The notes: generated by a model not told the origin, from the letters alone. Positions 48,427-57,542 are shown, counted from the first letter of the stretch. The stretch: 64,000 nucleotides of DNA from Sphingomonas sp. OK281 (GCF_900115295.1 NZ_FOVZ01000004.1:186001-250000); one strand, 5' to 3'. Numbers and translations are program-made.

Positions 48427-49464
48427 TCAGCCTCGCCAGCATCGGGAAAGACGTCGTCCCAGACTCGTCAGAAGCTCATATTGCGACATGCCCGATGCGC
48501 GCGATGCGCTCGCCAGATCGGTCTCGAAGGTCACCCAGTCGCCTTCGTTCGCTGATGGCTCGAGACGTACGTCGAGCGCCACCAGGTCCATCGAGACACG
48601 ACCGATGACATTCAGCCCGGTTGTCCCGATCATCGCCGTGCCACGATCGGAAAAGCCGCGAAAATAACCGTCGGCATAGCCTAGGTTGATGATCGCGACT
48701 TCGGTGTCGGTCGTCGCGGTCCACGTTGCGTTGTAGCCGACGGTTTGCCCCGCAGGTACGCGCCGACGCTGCAGGATCTGCGCTTCGATTCTGGCGACGG
48801 GACGAATGACGTCCGCCAGATCGGCGCACGGAACCCCGCCATACAGCGCCAGCCCCGGTCGAGTCAGGTCGAACGCATAGCCATCGAGCGCAATGCCCGC
48901 GGAGTTGGCGAGGCTCATGCGCTTTGCCGATGTCGTGCCCGTCAGCGCGGCAAACCGGTCGCGCTGTACCGCGTTCATGGGAGAATCCTCCTCGGCGCAG
49001 GCAAGGTGGCTCATCAGCGTATCGATCTGGAGCGTGTCGAGCAGGCCGTCTGCGATGTCGGCCGCCGAGACGCCAAGGCGGTTCATACCGGTGTCGACCA
49101 TGACGTCGCACGCGCCGCCGCCGGCCGCTTTCCAACGGGCGACTTGCGTCGGGGTGTTGAGAACCGGGCGGGCGAAGCCGGCGGCTGCGGCGGCCATGTC
49201 TTCGTCGCGGACGCCGTGAAGAACAGACACGGTCAGGCCCAGCGGCGCGAGTTCGGCGGCTTCCTGCCAGTTCGAAACGAAGAAATCGCGGCAGCCGGCC
49301 TGCGCCAACCGCCGTGCGACCTCGATCGCGCCGAGGCCGTAGCCGTTCGCCTTTACCGCGGCGCCGCACGCCGCGGTGCCGCTCACGCGGTCGAGCGTCC
49401 GCCAGTTCTGGACGAGGGCATCGCTGTCGAGGCGCAGGCGGAGCGGGGCGGGAATGTCGATCAC
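48427..49464 (-). CDS. alr: Alanine racemase
   Basis: A 345-residue PLP enzyme making D-alanine for peptidoglycan. K38 (AAVKANGYGLG) binds PLP and Y244 (TVGYNATW) is the second catalytic base. The start is taken as GTG 49464, giving MIDIPAPLRLRLDSDAL; the longer frame is antisense to other sequence. It starts 40 bases after the btuD stop on the same strand with no visible terminator between, so it may share the cobalamin-controlled transcript. Confidence 0.93.
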   Translation of the reverse strand: MIDIPAPLRLRLDSDALVQNWRTLDRVSGTAACGAAVKANGYGLGAIEVARRLAQAGCRDFFVSNWQEAAELAPLGLTVSVLHGVRDEDMAAAAAGFARPVLNTPTQVARWKAAGGGACDVMVDTGMNRLGVSAADIADGLLDTLQIDTLMSHLACAEEDSPMNAVQRDRFAALTGTTSAKRMSLANSAGIALDGYAFDLTRPGLALYGGVPCADLADVIRPVARIEAQILQRRRVPAGQTVGYNATWTATTDTEVAIINLGYADGYFRGFSDRGTAMIGTTGLNVIGRVSMDLVALDVRLEPSANEGDWVTFETDLASASRASGMSQYELLTSLGRRLSRCWRG

Positions 49465-49504
49465 CCGGCGCGGGATAGTGCCCCCGGCCGGGCGCGTCGA
49501 CCGT

Positions 49505-50284
49505 CTATGCCCGTTCGATGCGTCCGACCGGCACGAGCAGGCGGCGGCCATCGTCTTCGAGGGCGGCAACGCGGACCCCGAACACCCGCGCCAGCGCGTC
49601 CGCAGTCATCACCTCGGCGACCGGACCAAACGCGACGACGCGGCCATCGGCGATCAGCAGCGCATCGTCGGCCGCACGCTGCGCCTGGACGAGGTCGTGC
49701 AACACGATCGCCACCCCTGCCCCGCCGAGCGCATAGCCGCGCAGGCGGGCCAGCAGGTCGATCTGGTGCGAGGGATCGAGGCTCGCGAGCGGTTCGTCGG
49801 CGAGCAGCCAGCGCGGTTCGCCCGCCAGCACGCGCGCCAACAGGACGCGCGCACGTTCGCCCCCGGAGAGTTCGCCGACCGGACGATCCGCGAGATGCAC
49901 CGTCTCGGTATCGTGCATCGCGCGCTCTACCGCCGCGTGGTCGGCAGGCGACGGCGCGGCGTGCGCGCCGAGATGCGGCAGGCGGCCTAACGCGACGACG
50001 TCGCGTGCGACGATATTCCAGTGCACCGTCGCGTCCTGCGGGAGATAGCCGATCGCGCGGGCTCTAGCGCGTGGGTCCATCGTTGCGACGTCCTGTGCGT
50101 TGAGCCGGACGCTGCCGGTGCTGCGATCGACGAGCGCCGCGGCAGCCTTGATCAGCGTGCTCTTGCCGGCGCCGTTGGGACCGAGGATCGCGGTGACCCG
50201 GCCGGGGCGGAAATGTGCCGACACGTCGGTGAGGACGGTGCGCTTGCCGAGCTTCACGCCCAGCGCGTCGATGATCAGATCCAT
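49505..50284 (-). CDS. btuD: Vitamin B12 ABC transporter ATPase BtuD-like
   Basis: A 259-residue ABC ATPase of the iron/B12 class. Walker A GPNGAGKST at 35-43, signature LSGGE at 139-143, Walker B LLADEP (E164) and H-loop LHD are intact. Its start codon lies inside the last codons of the permease (10-base overlap), so translation is coupled. The B12 assignment rests on the upstream cobalamin riboswitch and BtuB/BtuF partners; by sequence alone a heme or siderophore role could not be excluded. Confidence 0.92.
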   Translation of the reverse strand: MDLIIDALGVKLGKRTVLTDVSAHFRPGRVTAILGPNGAGKSTLIKAAAALVDRSTGSVRLNAQDVATMDPRARARAIGYLPQDATVHWNIVARDVVALGRLPHLGAHAAPSPADHAAVERAMHDTETVHLADRPVGELSGGERARVLLARVLAGEPRWLLADEPLASLDPSHQIDLLARLRGYALGGAGVAIVLHDLVQAQRAADDALLIADGRVVAFGPVAEVMTADALARVFGVRVAALEDDGRRLLVPVGRIERA

Positions 50285-51243
50285 GCGCGACCCCGTTCCC
50301 TGACCAGCAACCCCAGGAAGAACGGCGCGCCGATCATCGCCATCGCCACGCCGAGCCGGACTTCGCCAGCGCCCGGTGCAAGACGCACGAGGCTGTCGGC
50401 AGCGAGCACCAGCGCTGCGCCACCGAGTGCGGAGGGCAGCAGCAACGCGCCCGGGCGGTGGCCGAAGATCGGGCGCAACAGATGCGGCACGACGAGGCCG
50501 ACGAAGCCGATCACGCCGGTCACCGCGACGCCCGCGCCGACGACCAGGCCGGTGCCGAGCACGACCAGCAACCGGACGCGGCCCATCCGTGTCCCGAGCG
50601 ACCGCGCCGCCGCCTCGCCCAGCGCCAGCGCATCGAGCGACCGGCCGGTGAGCAACAGCAGCACCGCGCCAACCGCCATCGGCGGCAGCGCGAGCGCCAC
50701 GTCGTCCCAGCCGCGATCGGTCAGCGCACCCATGATCCAGTCGATCACCTCGGCGACCGCATAGGGGTTCGGCGCGATCGAGATCAGGAACGCGGTCAGC
50801 GCGCCGGCGAGGCTCGACAGCACCGTGCCCGCCAGGATGAAGGTGATCGCGCTCGGCGACCGCCATGTCAGCGCGGCGAGCAATGCGACCGCGCCGCCTG
50901 CACCCAGCATCGCGGCGGCGAAGATCGCGGGGCCCGAGCCGAGCCCGAACACGATCGCCGCCACCGCGGCCAGCGCCGCGACCGAGGACACGCCCACCAC
51001 CGCAGGATCGGCGAGCGGGTTGCGAAGATAGCCTTGCAGCACCGCGCCCGAAAGCCCGAGCGTCGCGCCCAGTGCGAGCCCCAGCACCGCACGGGGCAGG
51101 CGCAGTTCGAGGATGATCCACCACCGCGGGTCGCTGGAGAACCAGGCGGAAGCCGGCACCCACACCTTGCCGCAGCCGAGCGACAGGCCGAACAGCACGA
51201 TCACGAGCAGGCTGAGCGCGATGAGTTTGAGGGAGCGGGTCAT
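50275..51243 (-). CDS. btuC: Vitamin B12 ABC transporter permease BtuC-like
   Basis: A 322-residue FecCD/BtuC-type permease with about ten membrane spans. Family blocks: RLPRAVLGLALGATLGLSGAVLQGYLRNPLADPAVVGVS, IMGALTDRGWDD and the coupling region GFVGLVVPHLLRP. The start at 51243 is used; the frame upstream is made of family B repeat sequence. It lies downstream of btuF with that repeat in the gap and overlaps btuD. Confidence 0.93.
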   Translation of the reverse strand: MTRSLKLIALSLLVIVLFGLSLGCGKVWVPASAWFSSDPRWWIILELRLPRAVLGLALGATLGLSGAVLQGYLRNPLADPAVVGVSSVAALAAVAAIVFGLGSGPAIFAAAMLGAGGAVALLAALTWRSPSAITFILAGTVLSSLAGALTAFLISIAPNPYAVAEVIDWIMGALTDRGWDDVALALPPMAVGAVLLLLTGRSLDALALGEAAARSLGTRMGRVRLLVVLGTGLVVGAGVAVTGVIGFVGLVVPHLLRPIFGHRPGALLLPSALGGAALVLAADSLVRLAPGAGEVRLGVAMAMIGAPFFLGLLVRERGRAWI

Positions 51244-51275
51244 CAGAACGCCTACTCGCCCATACCGAACGCCGC

Positions 51276-51382
51276 CACCACCCCGGCGAAGGCCGGGGCC
51301 CAATTGGGGAACGGTCGTGACGACGCGGAGCGCTTAGTTACTTCGGCCATTCCAATTGGGCCGCGGCCTCCGCCGGGGTGGT
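51276..51382. repeat. Family B paired-hairpin repeat between btuF and btuC
   Basis: Arms CCACCACCCCGGCGAAGGCC.. and ..CCGCGGCCTCCGCCGGGGTGG. The right arm differs more than in other copies (CCGCGGCCTCC), so this is an imperfect member. It sits inside the btu operon. Confidence 0.9.
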
Positions 51383-51400
51383 TCTGGTATGCGTGTCGCA

Positions 51401-52219
51401 TCACAGCCCCGCCCGGATCGCGGCGAGGCGTTCGAGCGCGGGCGGGATCGTCGGCCCGCCGCAATTGATCAGCACGCGCGGGAATATGGCTTGCGGCGTC
51501 CGCGGCAGCAGACGGTGGCGCAGCGCAGTGCCGCGGCCTTCGCGTTCGGAGGCGATCACGACCGTCGGCGGTTGCGTCACGATCGTCTCCGCGGACAGCG
51601 TGCCGGTATGCGTCAGGCCGTAGGTCGCGGCGGCGTTGCGGAAGCCGACGCGCGTCATCATGTCGTTCAGCAACGTGCTCCCCCCGGTCGCGAGATCGCC
51701 GCTGATATAGAGCAAGGCGCTCGGCAACGGTCCATCCTTGCGGCTCCAGCGCGCCACGGCGCGGTCGATCTCGGCATTGATCCGCGCGCCGCCCATCGGC
51801 GCTCCCGCGGCGTCGGCGATCTGCGTGACCTGCGCCTGGCTTTCCGCGATCGAGTCGGGAATGCCGACCAGCAACGTCTTCAGACCGGCGCGCGCGTACG
51901 CCGCCTGAGTCGCTGCCGGCGTGTAGGTGCTGGCGATGACCAGATCGGGGTGAAGCGCGATCACCTCCTCGGCAGTCCCGGCGATCCCGCGAAACCGGCG
52001 CGCGACGGCGATCGGGATCGAGGTCGCGGCCGGATCTTGCGAATAATGGCTGATCGCGGCGATCCGCGCGGGCGGCAGGACGCGGACCAATACCGCGTCC
52101 ACGCACGGATTGGTCGAGACGATCCCCCCGCCCCCGCCCCCGCCCCCGCTCGCAGCGAGACCCGGGGGCTTGGCGCAGCCCCCGAGCAGGAGCGCGAGGA
52201 GGATCGCCCCGCGCTTCAC
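51401..52219 (-). CDS. btuF: Vitamin B12 ABC transporter substrate-binding lipoprotein BtuF-like
   Basis: A 272-residue class III periplasmic binding protein with lipobox LLGGC (C15) and a run of eight Gly (25-32) as a linker. The core starts IVSTNPCVDAVLVRVLPPARIAAIS, the usual opening of BtuF/FhuD-type proteins, with the conserved LHPDLVIAS block. The GTG start overlaps the btuB stop (GTGA). It would hand cobalamin from BtuB to BtuCD. Confidence 0.9.
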   Translation of the reverse strand: MKRGAILLALLLGGCAKPPGLAASGGGGGGGGIVSTNPCVDAVLVRVLPPARIAAISHYSQDPAATSIPIAVARRFRGIAGTAEEVIALHPDLVIASTYTPAATQAAYARAGLKTLLVGIPDSIAESQAQVTQIADAAGAPMGGARINAEIDRAVARWSRKDGPLPSALLYISGDLATGGSTLLNDMMTRVGFRNAAATYGLTHTGTLSAETIVTQPPTVVIASEREGRGTALRHRLLPRTPQAIFPRVLINCGGPTIPPALERLAAIRAGL

Positions 52220-54114
52220 TTCAACCGCAACCGCACGCCGCCATAGGCCGCGCGGCCGTAATTGCCGTAGCCGGCGATCGTCTCGTACCGCGCGTCGGCC
52301 AGGTTATCGACGCGGCCATAGACCGCGAACCGCTCGCCGATCGGCAGCTCCGCACGCACGCCGGCCAACGCATAACCGTCGAGCCGCGTGGTGTTGGCGG
52401 CGTCGTCGAAGCTGTCGCCGACCATCGTCACGGTGCCGCCGACGGACAGGCCGAACGCGAACCGGTAATCGGCATCGATGCTCGCGGTCTGCCTGGGGCG
52501 CCGTGCAAGATCATTGCCGAAATTGTCCCCGATCGAGCGGTTCTCGGTATCGATATAGCTGTAGTTGGCGGTCAGCGTCAGCGCGTCGACCGGGCGCAAC
52601 GCCAAGGTAAACTCGACACCATCCGCCTCGGCGCGCGCGACATTGTCGTAGACGCCGAACGGACGGTTGGCGCAGATCGAACCGGGCGTCGTCAGCTCGG
52701 CCGGGCTGCAATCGCGGAAGTCGATCTGGTTGCGCGTGCGGCGATTGAAATACGTGACGCCGACGCGGGCACGGTTGCTGAGGAAAGCCTGATCGACGCC
52801 GACGTCGAAGTTGCGCGCGGTTTCCGGATCGAGGTTGCGGTTCCCGTAGTCGGAGAAGAGCTGGTACAGGGTCGGCGCCTTGAAGCCTTCGCCGTAGCTC
52901 GCGCGGACCGTTGTGCCGGTGCGCAACGCCAATGCCGCATTCGCACCGAACGTCGTGCGGCTGCCGAAATCGTCGTGATCGTCGTTGCGGACGCCACCGG
53001 TGATCGTAAGGACATCGAGCGGCTTGACGATCAGCTGGCCGTAGACGCTGGTGACGCCGGTATCCGCAAACGTGAAGCCGTCGTTGAAACGGCTGTTCTC
53101 GCGCTCGACGCCTGCGACGACGCGGACCTGGTCGATCGGTCGGAAGTCGCCCTGATATTCATAGCGCTCGCTGCGGCCACGGCCGATGAACGACGGATCG
53201 CTGCCGAAGCTCGGGTCGTAATTGTCGCGGTTGATGTCGGCGATCGTGAACGCGACGCGGTTGTTGATCCGACCGTCGGCGAAGTTCGCATGGAGCCCGG
53301 CATAACCGTATGCCTCGCGCGTCTTCGAATATTCGGCGGTGTCGGCGAGCACGTAGTCGGGGGCCGGGAAGCCATCGATCGCGACGCGGCTGTCCGCGAA
53401 ATAGCCGCGCAGGTCGAGGCCGATGCCCGGCGCGAACTCGACGCCCAATCGCCCGGTCGCGCCATATTGGCGATAGCCGTCGCGCTCGGTGCCGCTGGCC
53501 GCGGATGAGATGCCGTCGGTGCGCAGATAGCCGCCGGTCAGCGATCCCGATACCGGCCCCGACTTGCCCGACACGCCCGCGCTCGCGAACACGCTGTCGG
53601 CATAGCCATATTCGGCGTTGGCGCGAGCTTGGACGCCTTCGGTCGGCGCGGCGGTGATGATGTTGACGACGCCGCCGATCGCCTGGCTACCCCACGGCAC
53701 CGAGTTCGGCCCGCGCAGGATCTCGATCCGTTCGACCGAGCTCGACAGGAGGTTACCAAAGTTGAAGCCGCCGCCGGTCGACGAGGGGTCGTTGACGCGC
53801 ACGCCATCGATCACGACGAGAGTCTGGTCCGCCTCGGCACCGCGGATGCGGACGCTGGTCAGCGCGCCGACGGTGCCGTTGCGCGTGACGGTGACGCCGG
53901 GCGTGGTCGCGAGCAGGTCCGACACCACGGTGGTCTGGCGGCGCTCGATCTCGGCGCGGTCGATCACGGTCACCGCCTGGCCGATCTCGCTCAGCGGTTG
54001 CGCGGCACGCGTCGCGGTGACGACGAGTTCGGGGGCATCGGGGTCGGGAATCGTTTGTGAATACGCCGGCGATGCGATCGCTGCGGCGCTCAGCAGAAGG
54101 AAGAATTTCGTCAT
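52216..54114 (-). CDS. btuB: TonB-dependent vitamin B12 receptor BtuB
   Basis: A 632-residue outer-membrane receptor. Signal peptide 1-19 (PAYSQ), TonB box region with ELVVTATR, plug domain with VRIRGAEADQTLVVIDGVRVNDPSS and the strong BtuB-like IEILRGPNSVPWGSQAIGGVVNI, then the barrel ending in VRLRLK. AGGA lies eight bases before ATG 54114. It is preceded by a cobalamin riboswitch, which fixes the ligand class. First gene of btuB-btuF-btuC-btuD. Confidence 0.95.
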   Translation of the reverse strand: MTKFFLLLSAAAIASPAYSQTIPDPDAPELVVTATRAAQPLSEIGQAVTVIDRAEIERRQTTVVSDLLATTPGVTVTRNGTVGALTSVRIRGAEADQTLVVIDGVRVNDPSSTGGGFNFGNLLSSSVERIEILRGPNSVPWGSQAIGGVVNIITAAPTEGVQARANAEYGYADSVFASAGVSGKSGPVSGSLTGGYLRTDGISSAASGTERDGYRQYGATGRLGVEFAPGIGLDLRGYFADSRVAIDGFPAPDYVLADTAEYSKTREAYGYAGLHANFADGRINNRVAFTIADINRDNYDPSFGSDPSFIGRGRSERYEYQGDFRPIDQVRVVAGVERENSRFNDGFTFADTGVTSVYGQLIVKPLDVLTITGGVRNDDHDDFGSRTTFGANAALALRTGTTVRASYGEGFKAPTLYQLFSDYGNRNLDPETARNFDVGVDQAFLSNRARVGVTYFNRRTRNQIDFRDCSPAELTTPGSICANRPFGVYDNVARAEADGVEFTLALRPVDALTLTANYSYIDTENRSIGDNFGNDLARRPRQTASIDADYRFAFGLSVGGTVTMVGDSFDDAANTTRLDGYALAGVRAELPIGERFAVYGRVDNLADARYETIAGYGNYGRAAYGGVRLRLK

Positions 54115-54241
54115 TGGGCACGTCCTAACCGGAGCCGCCAGCGACCATTCGCCGGACGGCCAGACGTCTCTCGCTCGAGGAAACCCGGAAGGACCGGAGC
54201 ACTCGTCCGCGCCGGACACCCGCCCGCGCAGTGGATCGACC

Positions 54242-54432
54242 GTGAGAGGCAGGTCTCCTGGCTTCCGGGTCGCCGCGCCCACCCCGCCTTCCCAGATCGA
54301 AACCCAGTGGCATAATCGGGGTGGCCGCTATCCGGTCACAGTTGCGGGTACAGCGCCGGTCTTGCGGATTTAGATCATGACGACCCGGCCCGCGCACCGA
54401 CTTCCCTTTTGATCCCGTCGCCGGGAACCCTT
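54242..54432 (-). promoter_or_regulatory. Cobalamin (adenosylcobalamin-type) riboswitch
   Basis: Read on the minus strand the leader of btuB contains the conserved core in order: GGGAAGTCGGTG, CTGTACCCGCAACTGTGA, AGCGGCC, GCCACTGGG, CTGGGAAGGC, and the B12 box AGCCAGGAGACCTGCC (54263-54248). About 130 bases separate the B12 box from the btuB ATG and should hold the expression platform. Binding of cobalamin should shut off the btu genes. Confidence 0.95.
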
Positions 54433-54536
54433 CACAAGGATGGCATTAGTCGCGCGTCCTGCACGGGTCAACGCAGGAGGATAAGGAGCATCGACCCGCG
54501 ATAGCGCGCGCTGTGTATAGTTGGGACCCTCCATCA

Positions 54537-54648
54537 CACCACCCCGGCGAAGGCCGGGGCCCAATTGGGGAACGTCGATAACGGGGCGCTGTGGTTCGTT
54601 ATCGCCACCTTCCCAATTGGGCCCCGCCCTTCGCCGGGGGGGGTGGCG
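54537..54648. repeat. Family B paired-hairpin repeat
   Basis: Arms CACACCACCCCGGCGAAGGC.. and ..CCCTTCGCCGGGGGGGGTGGCGTG with CCCAATTGG/CCAATTGGG ends. The right arm has two extra G. It lies upstream of the riboswitch, in the gap before the second TonB receptor, whose terminator region it may form. Confidence 0.9.
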
Positions 54649-54675
54649 TGTTAGTCAGGACGTCGCGTTCCCTTC

Positions 54676-54732
54676 CTTGTTCTCCCGCGAAGGCGGGAGC
54701 CCAGACTGGGTCCCCGCCTTCGCGGGGAAACA
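54676..54732. repeat. Family C repeat, compact form
   Basis: CTTGTTCTCCCGCGAAGGCGGGAG, CCCAGACTGGGT, CCCCGCCTTCGCGGGG; nearly the same as the copy at 33444-33499. It ends about 25 bases before the stop of the second TonB receptor. Confidence 0.87.
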
Positions 54733-54756
54733 TGCTGTCTTCGTTTGGACTAACGC

Positions 54757-56853
54757 TCACCGCCCTCCGTACCGCAGCCCCACCCAGATTGTCCGCGGCG
54801 TCGCGCGCTCGACGATATTAGCGCCGCTGATCCCCGCCTCGACGCGCTCGTCGAACAGATTCTCCCCGCGCACCTCGGCCACCAGCGAGCGCAGGATCGG
54901 CAACGCCGCATACGCATCCAGCGTCGTCGCGGCCCCAAGCACACGCGTGTTCTGGTCGTCATCGAACTGCCGCCCGATATGCCGCACCGTCAGCGACAGC
55001 GCCGCCGCATCGCGCTGCCAATCGACCGTCCCCGACACCTGGTCACGCGGCGTCTGCGCCGGTCGCAAGCCATCCAACGCGGCGGTGATCCCCGAACCCG
55101 CGACCTTCGAATTGGTATGCGACCACGACGCCTGCACACCGAACGGGGAAGTGCCGGCATTGGGCCGATACGACGCATCCAGCTCGAACCCATGCGCGCG
55201 GATCGCGTCGAGGTTCTGGCGAACGCGGTAGGTCGTCACCCCCGGCAACACCTGCGGCGGCGTGATCGTCGTGACGTTCGCCACGGCATCCTTCAGCCGG
55301 TTGTAGAAATACGTCGCGGCGATGCTGACGCCCGGCGCAGGCGTCAGCGTCACCCCGCCCTCGACCCCGGTCAGTCGCTCCGGTGACAGCAGCGCGTTCG
55401 CCGCGGTCGCATCGTTGCCGACGCGGAACGGGCGATACAGTTCATTGAGCGTCGGCAACCGCCACCCGCGATACCCGGCCGCGCGCAGCGTGATCGCCTC
55501 GACCGGCTGGTACGCTACGCCCGCCCGCCCCGTCGTCTCGCTGCCGTCGCGATCCGCATACCGAAGGTTGGTCAACGCCGCGCCGCCCGCCAGCGGCCGT
55601 TCGGACAGATACCCGCCGTCGATCGACCACCAGTCGACCCGCCCGCCGAGACTGAACGTGAAGTCGCCAGCGACCACGCTTCCATCGGCGAACACACCCG
55701 TCGTCGTCGTGCTCCCCCCAGCCTCGCGCCGCCGCGTCGGAAGCGTGTTCACGAACGTATAAAGCTCCTGCGTCTTGCCGCTGACATCACGAACATCCGC
55801 CCCCAGCCTCAGCGTGATGCTTTCGCCCAGCGGCGGCAGGATTTCGATCCGCCCGCCGAGACCGGTCGCGGGGGTATTATACTGGTTCAATGACTGGATC
55901 GCGGTCGTCCGCGCGGCATTGATGCTGTTGAAGCTGCTCGCGAACGCCCGCGTCTGCAGATACGCCAGCGCCGAATAACCCCAACGCCCGCGCCCGATCA
56001 GCCGGACGCTCGCATCCGCGCCTTCGCTCTTATTGTCGGTAAAGTCGCTGCCCCGGTCACGCCGATCGGTGAACGCGCTCGCATTCATCTGCAACTCGGT
56101 CTTCGCGCCGATCCCTACGACGGTTCGCAACGCACCCGACGCCTGCTCGTACGGCGCCGGACGATCGACGACCCCGCGGCTTTCCTCGACGGTCGGTGTG
56201 AAGCCGTCCCCCCGCGCGTAAGCGCCGGACAGGGTCGCAAACCCCGATCCGCGCACCAGCGCCGCAGAGCCCTGAGCATCGACCGAATCCCGGCTGCCAT
56301 ACGCAACGCGGCCCTGGAACGGCGCCGCCTGGTCCGGCGTCGCACTCTCGAGCTCGACCGTCCCGGCCAACGCCCCCGGCCCCTGATACCCGCTCCCGCC
56401 GCCGCGCGTGACGCGGATGCGCCCGAGCCGCCCCGTCGCATAGGCCGGAAACGCGACCCAGCCGCCGAACGGATCCGCCTGCGGCACGCCGTCGAAGATC
56501 AGCAGCGCACGGCTCGACGCGTTGCCGCCGATCCCGCGCAGCGAAATTCCCTGGCTGGTCGGGTTGGCGCTGCGCGAATCCGACCGGCGAAACTGCTGGA
56601 GCCCCGCGACGTCGGCCAGCACGCTTTCCAGCCGGTTGCTCGCATTCGCCTGGATCCGGTCGCGATCGATCGTGACGATGTCGTACGCGCGGTCGCCGGG
56701 TGCATCCGCCAGCCCGCGACCTGTCACCACGATCTCGGGCGATGGCTCTGCCGTCTGGGGAACGGCCGACTGTGCCGACTGTGCCGACGAGACGGTGGCC
56801 GGCAGCATTGCACTGACAAACACGGGTAAAGCGAAGAAGACAGGACGAATCAT
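54757..56853 (-). CDS. TonB-dependent receptor upstream of the btu genes
   Basis: A 698-residue receptor: signal peptide 1-24 (VSSAQ), TonB-box region with EIVVTGRGL, plug with GISLRGIGGNASSRALLIFDG and RIRVTRGGGSGYQGPGALAG, then a barrel ending in IWVGLRYGGR. It lies directly upstream of the riboswitch on the same strand but is separated from btuB by about 640 bases with repeats, so it is probably not under the riboswitch. Ligand unknown; a corrinoid or another metal chelate is possible by proximity only. Start chosen at 56853, where the signal peptide begins. Confidence 0.9.
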   Translation of the reverse strand: MIRPVFFALPVFVSAMLPATVSSAQSAQSAVPQTAEPSPEIVVTGRGLADAPGDRAYDIVTIDRDRIQANASNRLESVLADVAGLQQFRRSDSRSANPTSQGISLRGIGGNASSRALLIFDGVPQADPFGGWVAFPAYATGRLGRIRVTRGGGSGYQGPGALAGTVELESATPDQAAPFQGRVAYGSRDSVDAQGSAALVRGSGFATLSGAYARGDGFTPTVEESRGVVDRPAPYEQASGALRTVVGIGAKTELQMNASAFTDRRDRGSDFTDNKSEGADASVRLIGRGRWGYSALAYLQTRAFASSFNSINAARTTAIQSLNQYNTPATGLGGRIEILPPLGESITLRLGADVRDVSGKTQELYTFVNTLPTRRREAGGSTTTTGVFADGSVVAGDFTFSLGGRVDWWSIDGGYLSERPLAGGAALTNLRYADRDGSETTGRAGVAYQPVEAITLRAAGYRGWRLPTLNELYRPFRVGNDATAANALLSPERLTGVEGGVTLTPAPGVSIAATYFYNRLKDAVANVTTITPPQVLPGVTTYRVRQNLDAIRAHGFELDASYRPNAGTSPFGVQASWSHTNSKVAGSGITAALDGLRPAQTPRDQVSGTVDWQRDAAALSLTVRHIGRQFDDDQNTRVLGAATTLDAYAALPILRSLVAEVRGENLFDERVEAGISGANIVERATPRTIWVGLRYGGR

Positions 56854-56922
56854 CGCCGTTGCATGACAGCTTTTGGTGATGGTTGAACAGCGAAGATGCC
56901 GTTCCTCCCAGCCCCCAAACGA

Positions 56923-56958
56923 CGACGGCACCGGGCGATGACGCCCGGTGCCGTGTTT
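56923..56958. terminator. Hairpin terminator between ohr and the TonB receptor
   Basis: A 12-base-pair perfect stem CGGCACCGGGCG / CGCCCGGTGCCG (56926-56937 and 56942-56953) with an ATGA loop, followed on the + side by TGTTT and on the minus side by TCGTCGTTTG. It lies just after the ohr stop (minus-strand sense) and before the receptor start, so it most likely ends ohr. Confidence 0.75.
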
Positions 56959-56997
56959 GAACGAACTGCTGTGAAAGCAGTCGAGCGGAGTCGTCGA

Positions 56998-57423
56998 TCA
57001 GGCCAGCGTGAGGCCGACATCGACATTGCCGCGCGTCGCGTTCGAATAGGGGCAGATGTCATGCGCCGCATCGACCAGCTTCTGCGCCTGTTCGCGGTCC
57101 AGGCCCGGCAGGACGACGGTGAGATCGGTGGTGATGCCGAAGCCGCCTGCCGCGCGCGGGCCGATACCGACCTTCGCGGTAACGGCAACGTCGTCCGGCA
57201 CCTTCACCTTCAGCTGCTGGCCGGCGACCTTCAGCGCACCGATGAAGCAGGCGGAATAGCCGGCTGCGAACAACTGCTCGGGGTTGCTGCCGTCACCGCC
57301 GGCGCCGCCCAGTTCCTTAGGCGTCGACAATGCGACGTCGAACCGACCGTCCTCGGACTTGGCATGGCCATCGCGGCCACCGGTTGCCGTGGCGGTCGTG
57401 GTGTACTTGACGTCGATCGACAT
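56998..57423 (-). CDS. ohr: Organic hydroperoxide resistance protein Ohr
   Basis: A 141-residue OsmC/Ohr-family thiol peroxidase that reduces organic hydroperoxides. The two catalytic cysteines are present: C59 in GYSACFIGAL and C124 in DICPYSNATRGN, the latter motif being diagnostic for Ohr over OsmC. The catalytic Arg falls in the N-terminal DGRFDV region. It is divergent from an OhrR-type regulator with palindromes in between. Confidence 0.96.
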   Translation of the reverse strand: MSIDVKYTTTATATGGRDGHAKSEDGRFDVALSTPKELGGAGGDGSNPEQLFAAGYSACFIGALKVAGQQLKVKVPDDVAVTAKVGIGPRAAGGFGITTDLTVVLPGLDREQAQKLVDAAHDICPYSNATRGNVDVGLTLA

Positions 57424-57439
57424 TGTATATCTCCATAAA

Positions 57440-57455
57440 CGTTATTGCGATAACG
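57440..57455. promoter_or_regulatory. Palindromic operator upstream of ohr
   Basis: A perfect inverted repeat CGTTAT-TGCG-ATAACG, 17 bases before the ohr start codon. Its position in the ohr/ohrR gap makes it the likely OhrR operator. This is inference from symmetry and context. Confidence 0.6.
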
Positions 57456-57499
57456 GATATATGAGGGCGGATGCCAGATGTCCAGAACGAGATTTGCCG

Positions 57500-57514
57500 C
57501 GATAAAGTTTATTG
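57500..57514. promoter_or_regulatory. Second palindrome, upstream of ohrR
   Basis: CGATAAA-G-TTTATTG is an inverted repeat with one mismatch, 28 bases before the ohrR GTG. It may be a second OhrR site controlling ohrR itself, or part of the ohrR promoter. Confidence 0.4.
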
Positions 57515-57542
57515 TGGTATTGCGAGGCAAAGGAGCCATGCC

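Noticed and set aside
49505..51163. A 552-codon open frame reading through most of the permease gene into the ABC ATPase
   Set aside because: The first half is antisense-like Arg/Ala/Gly sequence in the wrong frame of btuC; only the part from 50284 is the true ATPase.
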